Of a stretch of 50,386 bases of DNA, positions 8,975 through 17,041 are shown one piece after another. The position numbers and the translations under genes were made by a program. The stretch comes from Streptomyces toxytricini (lineage in GTDB: Bacteria; Actinomycetota; Actinomycetes; Streptomycetales; Streptomycetaceae), in the NCBI RefSeq assembly GCF_014649915.1, contig NZ_BMTY01000001.1, positions 104,235-154,620 of the forward strand, given 5' to 3'. The notes under the pieces were generated by a model, which had not been told where the DNA came from, ran no database searches, and worked only from the letters and a program-made list of their open reading frames with translations. The first letter of the stretch is position 1. Each line of letters starts with the position of its first letter.

Positions 8975-9811
8975 TCAGGGTTCGGACTGGGGAGTCGGCG
9001 TCGCGTTCGCCGTGCAGTCGACAAGCTCCTGGGTGAACCTCGGGGATTGCCAGATCGCCTTGTCTTTGTCGTTCGGCACGTGGTCGACGATCGACCCGGT
9101 GCCGAGCGGCGCGCCACCGGCGAGGAAGTGCAGCGTCTCCTGGCTGAAGCCTGCCTTGTACACCGAGGTCGCCAGGCACTGGCCGGCCGCCGCGTAGGTC
9201 TTCTTCTGGCTCTCGTCACGGGCGTAGGAGGAGAACATCGAGACCAGGCCCTTGGTGAGCTCGATGGATGAGCTGACCGGCTGATCCGCGCGGACTGGGT
9301 AGGCGGGCGTCGGGTTCGGCTTGCCCACCACTGGCTTCGCGGCTGCCTCCGGCGGCGTGTAGCTCTGGGCCTTGGGGCTACCGCTGTTCGGAAGTACGGC
9401 CTCGCTGACGCATCCGTCGAAGGCCTCGCGCAGCGACCGCGAGGCCAGCAGAGCGGCGTCGTGCTCGCTCACCTTGCTCAGTCCGCCGATGACCGTGCCC
9501 ATGTCGTCGCTGTCGGCCTTGATGATGTAGGCCAGCGCCTTCTCCGACACTCCCGCCTTCCGCACCGCGCCACCCAGGCAAGCTCCGCTGTTCTTTCCGG
9601 AGCTTCCGGCGCCCTGGAAGGCGAGCTTGTCCAGCGCCTTGCCGAGAGCCGTGTCGGCGACCTGGGCTGTGCTCGCGGTCGGGCTTGGTACAGGCGACGG
9701 CTGCGCCTCCTTGGCCGTTCCGCCGTTGCCGCTGGAGCACCCGGCGAGCACAGCGCCCGCAGCCAGCACCGCAGTGGAGAGTCCAACCTTCCTCGTCCTC
9801 CAGGTCCTCAT
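8975..9811 (-). CDS. Secreted lipoprotein, function unknown
   Basis: A 278-residue protein with a clear lipoprotein signal: basic MRTWRTRK, a hydrophobic run, and lipobox LAGC with Cys25 as the lipidated residue. A Ser/Pro/Thr-rich linker follows. Two related Cys-containing segments follow, each with a pattern of the type ACL/QCL...KAG(V/F)S(E/Q)..L.(Y/F)(I/L), suggesting an internal duplication of a small helical domain. The ATG at 9811 is preferred to an upstream start at 9892 because the extension would precede the signal peptide. Its place beside transfer genes suggests a surface component of the conjugation apparatus or an exclusion function; this is inference. Confidence 0.75.
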   Translation of the reverse strand: MRTWRTRKVGLSTAVLAAGAVLAGCSSGNGGTAKEAQPSPVPSPTASTAQVADTALGKALDKLAFQGAGSSGKNSGACLGGAVRKAGVSEKALAYIIKADSDDMGTVIGGLSKVSEHDAALLASRSLREAFDGCVSEAVLPNSGSPKAQSYTPPEAAAKPVVGKPNPTPAYPVRADQPVSSSIELTKGLVSMFSSYARDESQKKTYAAAGQCLATSVYKAGFSQETLHFLAGGAPLGTGSIVDHVPNDKDKAIWQSPRFTQELVDCTANATPTPQSEP

Positions 9812-9840
9812 CTCTTCTCGCCTCGCATCCCCTGTGCCGA

Positions 9841-9853
9841 CCAGTCTGATTGG
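9841..9853. promoter_or_regulatory. Operator-like 13-bp near-palindrome, copy 3
   Basis: CCAGTCTGATTGG lies 30 bp upstream of the lipoprotein ATG and just downstream of its -10-like box. A repressor bound here would block transcription of the gene. Confidence 0.5.
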
Positions 9854-9873
9854 ATCCACTGGTCTCTGAGGGT

Positions 9874-9887
9874 ATCTTATTCGAGTG
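9874..9887 (-). promoter_or_regulatory. Promoter-like box of the lipoprotein gene
   Basis: The minus strand reads CACTCGAATAAGAT, with a TAAGAT -10-like element. It is closely related to the box at 6260-6273. The predicted start point near 9866 leaves an untranslated leader of about 55 nt that contains the 9841-9853 operator-like site. Confidence 0.4.
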
Positions 9888-10365
9888 ACCATTCAATGGT
9901 GGTCTGTGGTGAGTCGGAATGTCGCGCGATAGGGGTTGTAGAGGCTGCACAGAGCGGGACTCGGTTGCGCAGAGTGGCTGCGGGCCCGTCTGGCGCTTGG
10001 GGATCAACAGAGTTGATCCGGAGGGCTCTGCGAAAGCAGGGCGCAGCCTGGTGCAAGGAACGGCCGTGCCTCGCAGTCGAGATCGCCTCGACCTGCTGCT
10101 GTCGGCTCCCCAGGAGAGCGCCGGGCAATGCACGGCGCTCACCACCCAGACCTTGGCGTTGCCTGGGGTACGACCCGCCAGGGCGCAGCAGGCGCCGGCC
10201 CCAACCGGTCAGCACCGTGGTGAACCCGTCGCGGTGGTGAGTTGCCACCACCGCGAACCGCAAGGTCCACGAGGCACCCGAGGACCTCACATACGACACG
10301 AGCGCAGATGCCGCCGCCGGCGTCTTCCGCGCCGCCAACACCACCACGACGGACGGAGACACGAC
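9888..10365. other. Non-coding gap at the left edge of the accessory island
   Basis: No frame here has convincing coding character. The stretch holds the first GATC-type hairpin (10002-10021) and little else that is recognisable. Confidence 0.5.
10002..10021 (+). repeat. GATC-stem hairpin repeat, copy 1
   Basis: Stem GATCAAC/GTTGATC with triloop AGA, followed by CGG. It is one of seven related hairpins between 10.0 and 21.8 kb whose stems covary. Confidence 0.6.
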
Positions 10366-10650
10366 ATGGCGTTCGCGATCGGCGCGCTGCTCGGCTGCGT
10401 GGCCACTCTGCTCGCCCTCGCCATCCGGCGCAGCCTGACCCGGACGCCGCACTGCGGGTGGTGCGCGACCGCCTCGAACTGGCCCACCTCCCAGCACGAC
10501 GCCCTGCTCTGCCGCGGCTACGTCCAGGACCGCCGCCGCGAACGGCTGCGCGACATCAGGCACGGCCGCCCCGTCGAGGAGCCGAACCCGTGGGGCGAGG
10601 CGTACCTACTCGACGAAGAGATCGCCCAGCGAACGAAAGCCGACGCATGA
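10366..10650 (+). CDS. Small membrane-anchored protein, function unknown
   Basis: A 94-residue protein starting MAFAIGALLGCVATLLALAI, a single N-terminal membrane segment. It continues with a basic, Cys-containing stretch (CGWC and a later LLCRGY) that could hold a metal, and an acidic C-terminus. GGAG lies eight bases upstream of the ATG. The stop overlaps the next ATG (ATGA). The codon use is typical of high-GC actinobacteria. It is not recognised as a known family. Confidence 0.6.
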   Translation: MAFAIGALLGCVATLLALAIRRSLTRTPHCGWCATASNWPTSQHDALLCRGYVQDRRRERLRDIRHGRPVEEPNPWGEAYLLDEEIAQRTKADA

Positions 10651-10820
10651 GTGCCGCGACCACCTCGGCCGCCGCCGGTCCCGCCCAGGCGCTCGCCGGG
10701 CCGGCCGCCGCATACCCGACCGACCCGGAAGGCACAGCACCCGTGATCGCCAAAGTCACCGACCCGGCGACAGGCGAGCAGCACCGGTCTCGATCGACCC
10801 CGGCCGGCCCGGCTGGGTGA
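10647..10820 (+). CDS. Short Ala/Pro-rich hypothetical protein
   Basis: A 57-residue frame whose ATG overlaps the stop of the upstream gene (ATGA), suggesting coupling. It is rich in Ala, Pro and Thr with no motif. It ends just before the first transposase relic, so it may be the surviving N-terminus of a longer gene cut by insertion. Confidence 0.4.
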   Translation: MSAATTSAAAGPAQALAGPAAAYPTDPEGTAPVIAKVTDPATGEQHRSRSTPAGPAG

Positions 10821-10899
10821 ACGCCCTGGTTCGGGGCGGGCGGGACACCTGCCGCGCCGCCCGGTGCCGCGGCGCTCTTTCACCCTGATCCGCCGGCCC

Positions 10900-11432
10900 G
10901 GTGTCATGCCGTCCGTCATTCCTCGTCTTCGCAATGCCCCTGGTGTTCCGGTTCATCACCGCAACGCTCCACGGGGTCGAGATCACGGATCCCGGACACG
11001 TACAAGTCTTCATCCGGGCGAAGGTGTGCTCGACGCGGGCACGGACCCGCCGGTGTCCGGCGTTGTCCCCCTCCTGCCCCCGCAACGGGCCGACCGGCCC
11101 TTCTGTGGTGCTGGGTGATCAGCCCGGTGCCCAGGTAGGCAACGTCCCCGGTCACCGTCGTCCCGGCGGCCACGGCCGGCAGGTTCGACGCCCCGCCACA
11201 CGTGGGCATCGGCCTTGTTCTCGGCGCCGCCAGGCCGATGCCATGACCAGCCGGGTGTGTACGACCGCGACGGGCCAGCGTTGCCGGCTCCAGCGCCGGC
11301 AACGGCCTCAGCCGCTGGGTGACCCGGCCGACCACGCCGGGGAGATACCGAACAGGGGGGGGGCGCCTGCCGCATCGTGAGGTTCGTGCGGTAGTACACC
11401 GCCACCGGCAGAAGGCGGCCCGTCAGCGGCAA
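10900..11432 (-). pseudogene. Decayed DDE_4-type transposase (IS5-like group)
   Basis: Recognisable blocks appear in order on the minus strand but in different frames. They are YYRTNLTMRQ (start of the N-terminal helix-turn-helix region), RVTQRLRPLPALEPATL, TVTGDVAYLGTGLI, and RARVEHTFARMKT (the conserved C-terminal block). The catalytic middle is largely missing and several frameshifts are needed. The spacing between blocks is too short for an intact protein of about 250-270 residues. It is a non-functional relic at the left border of the island. Confidence 0.7.
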
Positions 11433-11517
11433 ACATCACGGTCGGCCGCCACCGGTCCTTTCCCGCCCCGCTCCCGCACCACTCTCACCGGCTTCACGAA
11501 CCGATCCATCCGCAAGC

Positions 11518-11950
11518 CGTGAACGTCTGCGGGATGGTGACGGCTGCCGGGAGCCGTGGTTCTTGTCCGCCGGCCCGGCGGACCTTGACGGTGTCCATGA
11601 CCTCCTCGAAGCGGGTTGAGTCGGCGGCGTTGCCGCCGGTGAGGATGAAGCCGAGAGGCCGGCCGCGGCCGTCGCAGGACAGGTGGACTTTCGTGGTCAG
11701 TGCGCCTGGGGATCGTCCAAGGGCGTGATCACATATTTCGTCCCGCCGCCCTGCCCCTTTTTACGGGCGCCCACGGCATGCCGGTGGGCCCGCGGGACCG
11801 TGGAGTCGACCGACGCCAGCCAGCCGTCACCAGTCGCGTCCCTCCTGGCCTGGGTGGGGCGGCCGGCACTCGCGTGAACGTCCGGTCCATCACCCACCTG
11901 CGGAAACGGGCGTAGAGGGTCCTCCAGGGCCCGTACCGTGCCGGCACGTC
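11518..11950 (-). pseudogene. Decayed IS5-family transposase fragment
   Basis: Reading the minus strand, one frame gives YGPWRTLYARFRRWVMD. A second frame gives DSTVPRAHRHAVGARKKGQG. A third gives TTKVHLSCDGRGRPLGFILT followed by GGNAADSTRFEEVMDTV. These are typical successive blocks of actinobacterial IS5-family transposases, including the first catalytic Asp region. At least two frameshifts separate them and the C-terminal third is absent. It abuts the other transposase relic. Confidence 0.75.
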
Positions 11951-12077
11951 ACGTCACGCCGACCCCGTCCGCGGCTTCCACACGATTCCGTTCAGCACCC
12001 GCCGGTCGTCCAACCTCGTTGTCGAACTGGGGGCGTCGCGCCGTGAGTGGTCGGTTGCTCGCGAGGAGCGTGATGTT

Positions 12078-12097
12078 GATCGGCGAAGCCGATCCGG
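12078..12097 (+). repeat. GATC-stem hairpin repeat, copy 2
   Basis: Stem GATCGGC/GCCGATC, triloop GAA, then CGG. The following bases (GGTTCGGAATG) resemble those after copy 3. Confidence 0.65.
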
Positions 12098-12297
12098 GGT
12101 TCGGAATGGCGAGGTATTCGGTCAGCGCGGCCGTCTCGGAACTCGTCGACTCATGACGACGCCCCGTGCCGACATGATCCCGCATCAGCACCCCTGGAAG
12201 ACACGCCTCGGCGCAGGTCAAGTGACTGCCGAGCCAGGGGACATCACGCCGTGGTCTGGTCGGGAGTGGCCGGTTGCTTGGTGAAGAACACGAGTTT

Positions 12298-12317
12298 GAT
12301 CGGCGAAGCCGATCCGG
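12298..12317 (+). repeat. GATC-stem hairpin repeat, copy 3
   Basis: Same 20-mer as copy 2 (GATCGGC, GAA, GCCGATC, CGG), followed by GGCTCGGAATG. Confidence 0.65.
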
Positions 12318-12339
12318 GGCTCGGAATGACGACGCATTC

Positions 12340-12359
12340 GATCAGCACAGCTGATTCGG
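12340..12359 (+). repeat. GATC-stem hairpin repeat, copy 4
   Basis: Stem GATCAGC/GCTGATT with triloop ACA, then CGG. The outer pair is a G-T wobble. Confidence 0.6.
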
Positions 12360-12386
12360 ATGAAGCACTGAAAGAGAAAATCATGT

Positions 12387-12406
12387 GATCGGCAAAGCCG
12401 ATCCGG
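12387..12406 (+). repeat. GATC-stem hairpin repeat, copy 5
   Basis: Stem GATCGGC/GCCGATC with triloop AAA, then CGG. It ends about 205 bp before the operon's first ATG. Confidence 0.65.
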
Positions 12407-12611
12407 ATGGGGGCATGACGGACAACTGAATATCTCGTCCCAATCAGCCAATTGCGCTCGGGCGACGTCGTCGATCCGAGCGCTGTGTTGTGTGTTGAAC
12501 CCATCGGGGTTGGCCGTGTTCAGGCCGGATCCCGCACTTGACCCCTTTTCCCTGAACACCCATGTGGTGGGCAGCGCTTTGTGCTGCCCGCGCTGTAGGA
12601 GGAGAAATCTG

Positions 12612-15557
12612 ATGGATCACGAGTCCACGATGTTGCCGGTCGCTTTCAATGGGGCCGATGACACAGGTAAGACCACGCAGGTCGGCCCGCCGGCCCGCCG
12701 GACCGGTCCGGCTGCGGCGCCCGCCGGCGCCCTGCACGACCACGACTCTTCTGCGAAGGACGCCACTACCGGCTTCCCGTCGGCCAAGCAGGTGGCCGTG
12801 ATACTTCCCCGACCGGCGGGGACGGCGGGACCGTGGTCCGACAACGACCGTCTCGCCTCGGTCCTGACCGAACTTGTGGGCACCCGTGTCACGGTCGTCG
12901 AACTCCAGGACACGGACACGGACGCCGATCTCCGGTCGCTGCCGGACCGTACCGCCTTCGCCTCCGTGCTGTGGTGCCAGCTGAGGGCACTGCCCGCCGC
13001 CGAGTGCAGCGGTGCCCTCCTTGACGACCAGGGAATCAGGGTGTGGACGGGCAAGGAGGCCGACGAGGTAGTCGCCTACAGCTTCGGACATCTTGCTCTG
13101 CGCGCCCACGCCGCCTGCATCGTCAACTGCCCGCCGCGCGCCAAGGCAACCATGATCGAGACTGTCCGGCACCTCATCGAGGAGCATCACGTTCCGTTCC
13201 ACGGACGTGAGCACGGACTGGTGCCCCTGACCGACGGAGACCAGCGGGCACGGCTCCTGCTCGGAGGGAAGGACGTGTCGCTGCGCAGGCTTGCTCCCGT
13301 CTTGCCGGAACTGCATGTCGACCGTGGCCACACGCTCACCTGGACGGCGTGGCAAGACAACCGGGCAGCCGCACTCCGCGATATCCGCCGCGTCTACGGC
13401 ACCTCGCCCGTGATCGTCCGCAGCTGCGCCGTTGCCGAAGACTCCTGGGAGCGCTCGGCCGCCGGCGAATACGACAGTGTGCCTGTGACCGGTGGCGGTG
13501 ACACGCTTCTGGCCCAGGCGATCACCAAGGTGTTCGCCTCCTACCCGGCCCCCGACGCCGCCAACAAGGTGCTCGTCCAGCGCTTTCTGCAGCCGGTGCT
13601 CGCCGCCGCAGTGGTGACCACCCGCACAGTGTCCGGAGCGCCCTACTACGTGGCGGCGCTCGACAGCACCTCAGGGCGCACGGACATGGTCACCAGCGGC
13701 ACCGGCGACCACGTCGACACCTGGTACGTCCACCGGGACAGCCTGGAGCGTGTTCTGGAGAACCCGTCCGCTCACGGCCTGCCGGACTTCGCCGCCCGCG
13801 TTTTGGGGGCAGCGGCCCAGACGGAGGATGCGGCAGGGACGAACCGCCTCGACACCGAACTGGCGATCACCGAAGACGGCGTGCACCTGCTGCAGGTCAG
13901 GCCGCTTGCCGCGGGGCGGGGCCGGACGACCGACGACGCCCAGATTACCGCCATCCTGTCGGCAGCCCGGCGGACAGTCGAGGACATGAGCATCTCGGAC
14001 AACCGTCTGCTCGGAGACCGGCCCGCCCTGTCCTGTATGGCGGACTGGAACCCTGCCGAGATGCTGGGCCGGCGACCTCGCCCGCTCTCCATCTCGCTCT
14101 ACCGCCACTTCATCACCGATTTGTCATGGGCACGTCAGCGAAAGGAGTACGGGTACCGCGATCTGCGCGGTGTCCCGCTCATGCACACCCTGGCCGGACA
14201 CCCCTACATCGACGTGCGCGCGTCGTTGGCCTCCTTCCTGCCGGCCGGCCTCGGCGAGAAGCAGGCGCGCGAGGTGCTCCAGGCGCAGATCGCGCGACTG
14301 AGCCAGGACCCGGACTCGCACGACAAGATCGAATTCGAGATCGCGGCCACCTGCTGGACGCCCGACCTGAGCCAGCGCACCTCCTACCTCACACAGTCGG
14401 GAGTCGGCCAGACGACCCTCGACAACCTGCACGACCATCTCCTGCGCATCACGCGGACCGGCATCGGGCGGCTGACGGGCGACATGAACGATCTCGCCCG
14501 GCTGGGCCTGCCGACGGAGAAGGACACCCACCCCAGTCGCCTCGAGGCCACCCTCGAACGGACGCGCCGCGCGGGCCAGGTCTTCGCTCATCTCGCCCGC
14601 GCAGGCTTCGTAGCCGTCGATCTGCTGCGCTCGCTGCGCGGGGCGGGGCAGGCCGACCGCTACGACGACTGGATGCGTGGTCTCGGGACCGTCACCACGC
14701 GCATGCAGCGTGACGCCGCCGAGGTTGCCGCAGGTCGCCTGAGCTGGGAGACGTTCGTCGACCGGAACCGATGGGTCCGACCCGGCACCTACGACCTCAC
14801 GGTCCCCAGTTATGGGCAGGACCCGGAAGGCTACCTCCGCCCCCTGCTGGACCAGCACTACCACGTCGAACCTCTTTGCGGCGCTCCGTGGTCCCCAGAT
14901 CTCAGCGACCAGGTCTCCGGCGTATTGGAGCCCCTGGGGATCGATGCGGACGGCGCGGAGGACTTCTTCCGCAAAGCCATAACCGCCCGCGAACACGGCA
15001 AGGCCGTCTACGCGGCATGGGTCAGCGCCTCACTGGAAAGCATCGCGGCGCTGGGTGGAACCGCTGGCCTGAGCCGTGACGACATCACCCACCTCACCAT
15101 CGCCGACCTCCTGACCACACCCTCGGACACCTGGCCTGCGACCGTACTTCGCCGTCGGGCCATTGGGGCCGCGGAGGCGCAGGTGGAACTGCCCGAGGTC
15201 ATCACCGACACCGGCGACCTGCACTGCTTCCGCCGGGGATCGGGGCGCACCAACTTCATCGGCACCGGACGCGTGGACGGACGTGTGCACGCTGCTCCCG
15301 CACCGGCCAGCCCGCCGGAGCCCGGCAGCATCATCGTCATCGAATCCGCCGACCCCGGCTACGACTGGATCTTCGCTCACCGGCCGGGAGCACTGGTGAC
15401 CGCATACGGCGGGGCCAACAGCCACATGGCCATCCGGTGCGCAGAACTCGGCATCCCGGCAGCCATCGGAGCCGGCCCCCAATCCCATGCCGCCTGCGCA
15501 GTCGCCGACCGCCTGGTCGTCGACTGCGACGCACGCCGACTGGAAGTGATCCGATGA
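12612..15557 (+). CDS. PEP-synthase-like kinase, probable glutamine (amide) kinase
   Basis: A 981-residue enzyme with the domain order of PEP synthase/PPDK-like kinases. An ATP-grasp region lies at about residues 230-460 (note SPVIVRSCAVAEDSW, the PPDK N-terminal nucleotide-binding block). A long central domain follows, and a C-terminal phosphohistidine domain has NSHMAIRCAELGIPAAIG with the swivelling His at about residue 938. Campylobacter Cj1418 has this architecture and phosphorylates the amide nitrogen of L-glutamine; the next two genes match its pathway partners. Oddly, residues 10-25 read AFNGADDTGKTTQV, a thymidylate-kinase-type P-loop, followed by low-complexity sequence, as if a kinase domain had been fused and truncated. 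The start at 12612 is fixed by AGGAGGAG. The stop overlaps the next ATG. Confidence 0.75.
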   Translation: MDHESTMLPVAFNGADDTGKTTQVGPPARRTGPAAAPAGALHDHDSSAKDATTGFPSAKQVAVILPRPAGTAGPWSDNDRLASVLTELVGTRVTVVELQDTDTDADLRSLPDRTAFASVLWCQLRALPAAECSGALLDDQGIRVWTGKEADEVVAYSFGHLALRAHAACIVNCPPRAKATMIETVRHLIEEHHVPFHGREHGLVPLTDGDQRARLLLGGKDVSLRRLAPVLPELHVDRGHTLTWTAWQDNRAAALRDIRRVYGTSPVIVRSCAVAEDSWERSAAGEYDSVPVTGGGDTLLAQAITKVFASYPAPDAANKVLVQRFLQPVLAAAVVTTRTVSGAPYYVAALDSTSGRTDMVTSGTGDHVDTWYVHRDSLERVLENPSAHGLPDFAARVLGAAAQTEDAAGTNRLDTELAITEDGVHLLQVRPLAAGRGRTTDDAQITAILSAARRTVEDMSISDNRLLGDRPALSCMADWNPAEMLGRRPRPLSISLYRHFITDLSWARQRKEYGYRDLRGVPLMHTLAGHPYIDVRASLASFLPAGLGEKQAREVLQAQIARLSQDPDSHDKIEFEIAATCWTPDLSQRTSYLTQSGVGQTTLDNLHDHLLRITRTGIGRLTGDMNDLARLGLPTEKDTHPSRLEATLERTRRAGQVFAHLARAGFVAVDLLRSLRGAGQADRYDDWMRGLGTVTTRMQRDAAEVAAGRLSWETFVDRNRWVRPGTYDLTVPSYGQDPEGYLRPLLDQHYHVEPLCGAPWSPDLSDQVSGVLEPLGIDADGAEDFFRKAITAREHGKAVYAAWVSASLESIAALGGTAGLSRDDITHLTIADLLTTPSDTWPATVLRRRAIGAAEAQVELPEVITDTGDLHCFRRGSGRTNFIGTGRVDGRVHAAPAPASPPEPGSIIVIESADPGYDWIFAHRPGALVTAYGGANSHMAIRCAELGIPAAIGAGPQSHAACAVADRLVVDCDARRLEVIR

Positions 15558-16216
15558 AGGGACCTGGATGGATCGCGATCACACAGCGCCACGTCCCCTA
15601 CCCGCACCGATCCGAAGAAGGCGACTACCTGGACCGCCAGTGGTACGCCCTGGAAGCGGTCAGCAACCGACGCCTCCTGGCCGTACCGAACAATCTCCCC
15701 CTCGCTCAGCGCACACTGCGGGGCCTGCCCCTGGCGGCTGTGATCCTCACCGGCGGCAACGATCTGCCGTCCGTCCCGGACCCGAACGACGTGGCTCCTG
15801 AACGAGACCGCGTCGAAACGTGGCTCCTTGAGCAGGCGGAGGAACTGCGGACACCAGTCATCGGCATCTGCCGTGGTGCTCAATCCATCGCCCACCGCTT
15901 CGGTGCCCGGCTCGTGGACGGACAGCACGGCCACTCCGGTACCCGCCACCACGTCCGAAGCACAGGTGACGCCCCCTGGCCGTGGCCCGAGCAGTTCACT
16001 GTCGCCTCCCACCACCGCTGGGCCATCCCAGCCGATGGTCTGCCCGAACAACTGCGCTCCCTCGCCCTGGCGGAGGACGACACCGTCGAGGCGTTCGCCC
16101 ACCGTGACCTGCCCTGGTGGGGACTGATGTGGCATCCCGAGCGAGAGTCTCCCGCAGGTCCCGCCGCTGATGCCCTCACCTTCATCCTCAACCACTCCAC
16201 GAATCCGTCCCACTGA
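15554..16216 (+). CDS. Class I glutamine amidotransferase-like (C26) hydrolase, gamma-glutamyl-CDP-amidate hydrolase type
   Basis: A 220-residue protein with a class I amidotransferase/peptidase C26 triad: nucleophile Cys106 in GICRGAQ, and His194/Glu196 in WHPE. The N-terminus (IAITQRHVPY...DYLDRQW) and the ILTGGNDL block resemble Campylobacter Cj1417. That enzyme releases cytidine diphosphoramidate and glutamate from gamma-glutamyl-CDP-amidate. There is no synthetase domain, so it acts as a hydrolase rather than an ammonia donor. Its ATG overlaps the kinase stop (ATGA), consistent with coupled expression. An alternative role as a general gamma-glutamyl hydrolase is less likely given the neighbours. 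Confidence 0.75.
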   Translation: MKGPGWIAITQRHVPYPHRSEEGDYLDRQWYALEAVSNRRLLAVPNNLPLAQRTLRGLPLAAVILTGGNDLPSVPDPNDVAPERDRVETWLLEQAEELRTPVIGICRGAQSIAHRFGARLVDGQHGHSGTRHHVRSTGDAPWPWPEQFTVASHHRWAIPADGLPEQLRSLALAEDDTVEAFAHRDLPWWGLMWHPERESPAGPAADALTFILNHSTNPSH

Positions 16217-16240
16217 TCCCAGACGAAGGAGCACCCGCAA

Positions 16241-17041
16241 ATGCGCACCATCATCCTCGCGGCTGGCCGCGGTTCACGTCTCGGTCCGCTCACCGACCAG
16301 CGCCCCAAATCCCTCGTGCCGCTGGCCGGAATCCCCCTGCTGACCCGGCTTCTCAACGCCCTCCGTACCGCGGGGCTGAGTGACATCACCATCGTCACCG
16401 GCTACCAGTCGGACCTCATCAACAGGGCTGCTCCCGGCTGCCGGACCCTGCACAGCCCCCGGTGGGCCCACACCAACATGGCCGCCAGCCTCCTGGTGGC
16501 CGCAGACGCGGGCCTGCTGGAGGACGGCGCTGTCATCTCCTACAGCGACATCGTTGTTGAGCCTCGCGTCGTGACCACTCTGCTGAGCGCCCCGCGCGCT
16601 CCGCTGACCCTGCCAGTCAACACCGCCTGGCTCGATGTGTGGAGCGAGCGCATGGCGGATCCCCTTGCCGACGCGGAACGCCTCATCCTCGACGCCAACG
16701 GAAGGCTGCTGGACATCGGCGGCGCCCCTCGTGGCCTGCACGAGGTGCATGCGCAGTTCATGGGGCTCCTGCGTCTGGACCCGGACGGGGCCCGACAGCT
16801 CATCTCCTTCTACCGCGAGGCCCTCGACGCCGACAGTGCAGCCGAGCGCTGGGACACCACCACTCTCCTCAGCGCCTGGCTGAAGGCTGGCGGAACAGCC
16901 CACACCGTGCCTGTCCGCGGCGGCTGGCTGGAGGTCGACACCCCCGAGGACAAGGACCGCTACGAGGAACTGCACAGCCTTGGGCGCCTGGCCGCCATCT
17001 GCGCACTCGACACCACCGAAAAGGACGGCGACAACCGATGA
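16241..17041 (+). CDS. Nucleotidyltransferase, phosphoglutamine/phosphocholine cytidylyltransferase type
   Basis: A 266-residue protein with the nucleotidyltransferase signature ILAAGRGSRLGPLT followed by PKSLVPLAG (residues 5-30). Further family blocks are HTNMAASLL, ISYSDIVV (the metal-binding Asp region), the WSERMADPLADAERL segment and GGWLEVDTPED. These closely follow LicC-like and Cj1416-like cytidylyltransferases, which transfer CMP to phosphocholine or to phosphoglutamine. With the kinase and hydrolase next door, CTP:phosphoglutamine cytidylyltransferase is the best guess. GAAGGAG precedes the ATG by a few bases. The stop overlaps the ligase start (ATGA). Confidence 0.8.
   Translation: MRTIILAAGRGSRLGPLTDQRPKSLVPLAGIPLLTRLLNALRTAGLSDITIVTGYQSDLINRAAPGCRTLHSPRWAHTNMAASLLVAADAGLLEDGAVISYSDIVVEPRVVTTLLSAPRAPLTLPVNTAWLDVWSERMADPLADAERLILDANGRLLDIGGAPRGLHEVHAQFMGLLRLDPDGARQLISFYREALDADSAAERWDTTTLLSAWLKAGGTAHTVPVRGGWLEVDTPEDKDRYEELHSLGRLAAICALDTTEKDGDNR

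Larger units (their letters stand above)
11951..12611. other. Non-coding leader region upstream of the phosphoramidate-like operon
   Basis: This 661-bp gap has no coding candidate. It contains four of the seven GATC-stem hairpins. Three of them (12298, 12340, 12387) lie within 110 bp. The right end carries the very strong ribosome site AGGAGGAG of the first operon gene (12597-12604). The operon promoter is presumably here, but no -10/-35 pair is convincing. Confidence 0.55.

Noticed and set aside
12298..12406. Possible mini-CRISPR array (three repeats close together)
   Set aside because: Repeats are only 20 bp hairpins, vary in stem sequence, have 22- and 27-bp spacings, and related copies are scattered over 12 kb. 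There are no cas genes.
12492..12611. Upstream start for the glutamine kinase-like gene
   Set aside because: The extra 40 codons contain the ribosome site AGGAGGAG; the ATG at 12612 is correctly spaced from it.
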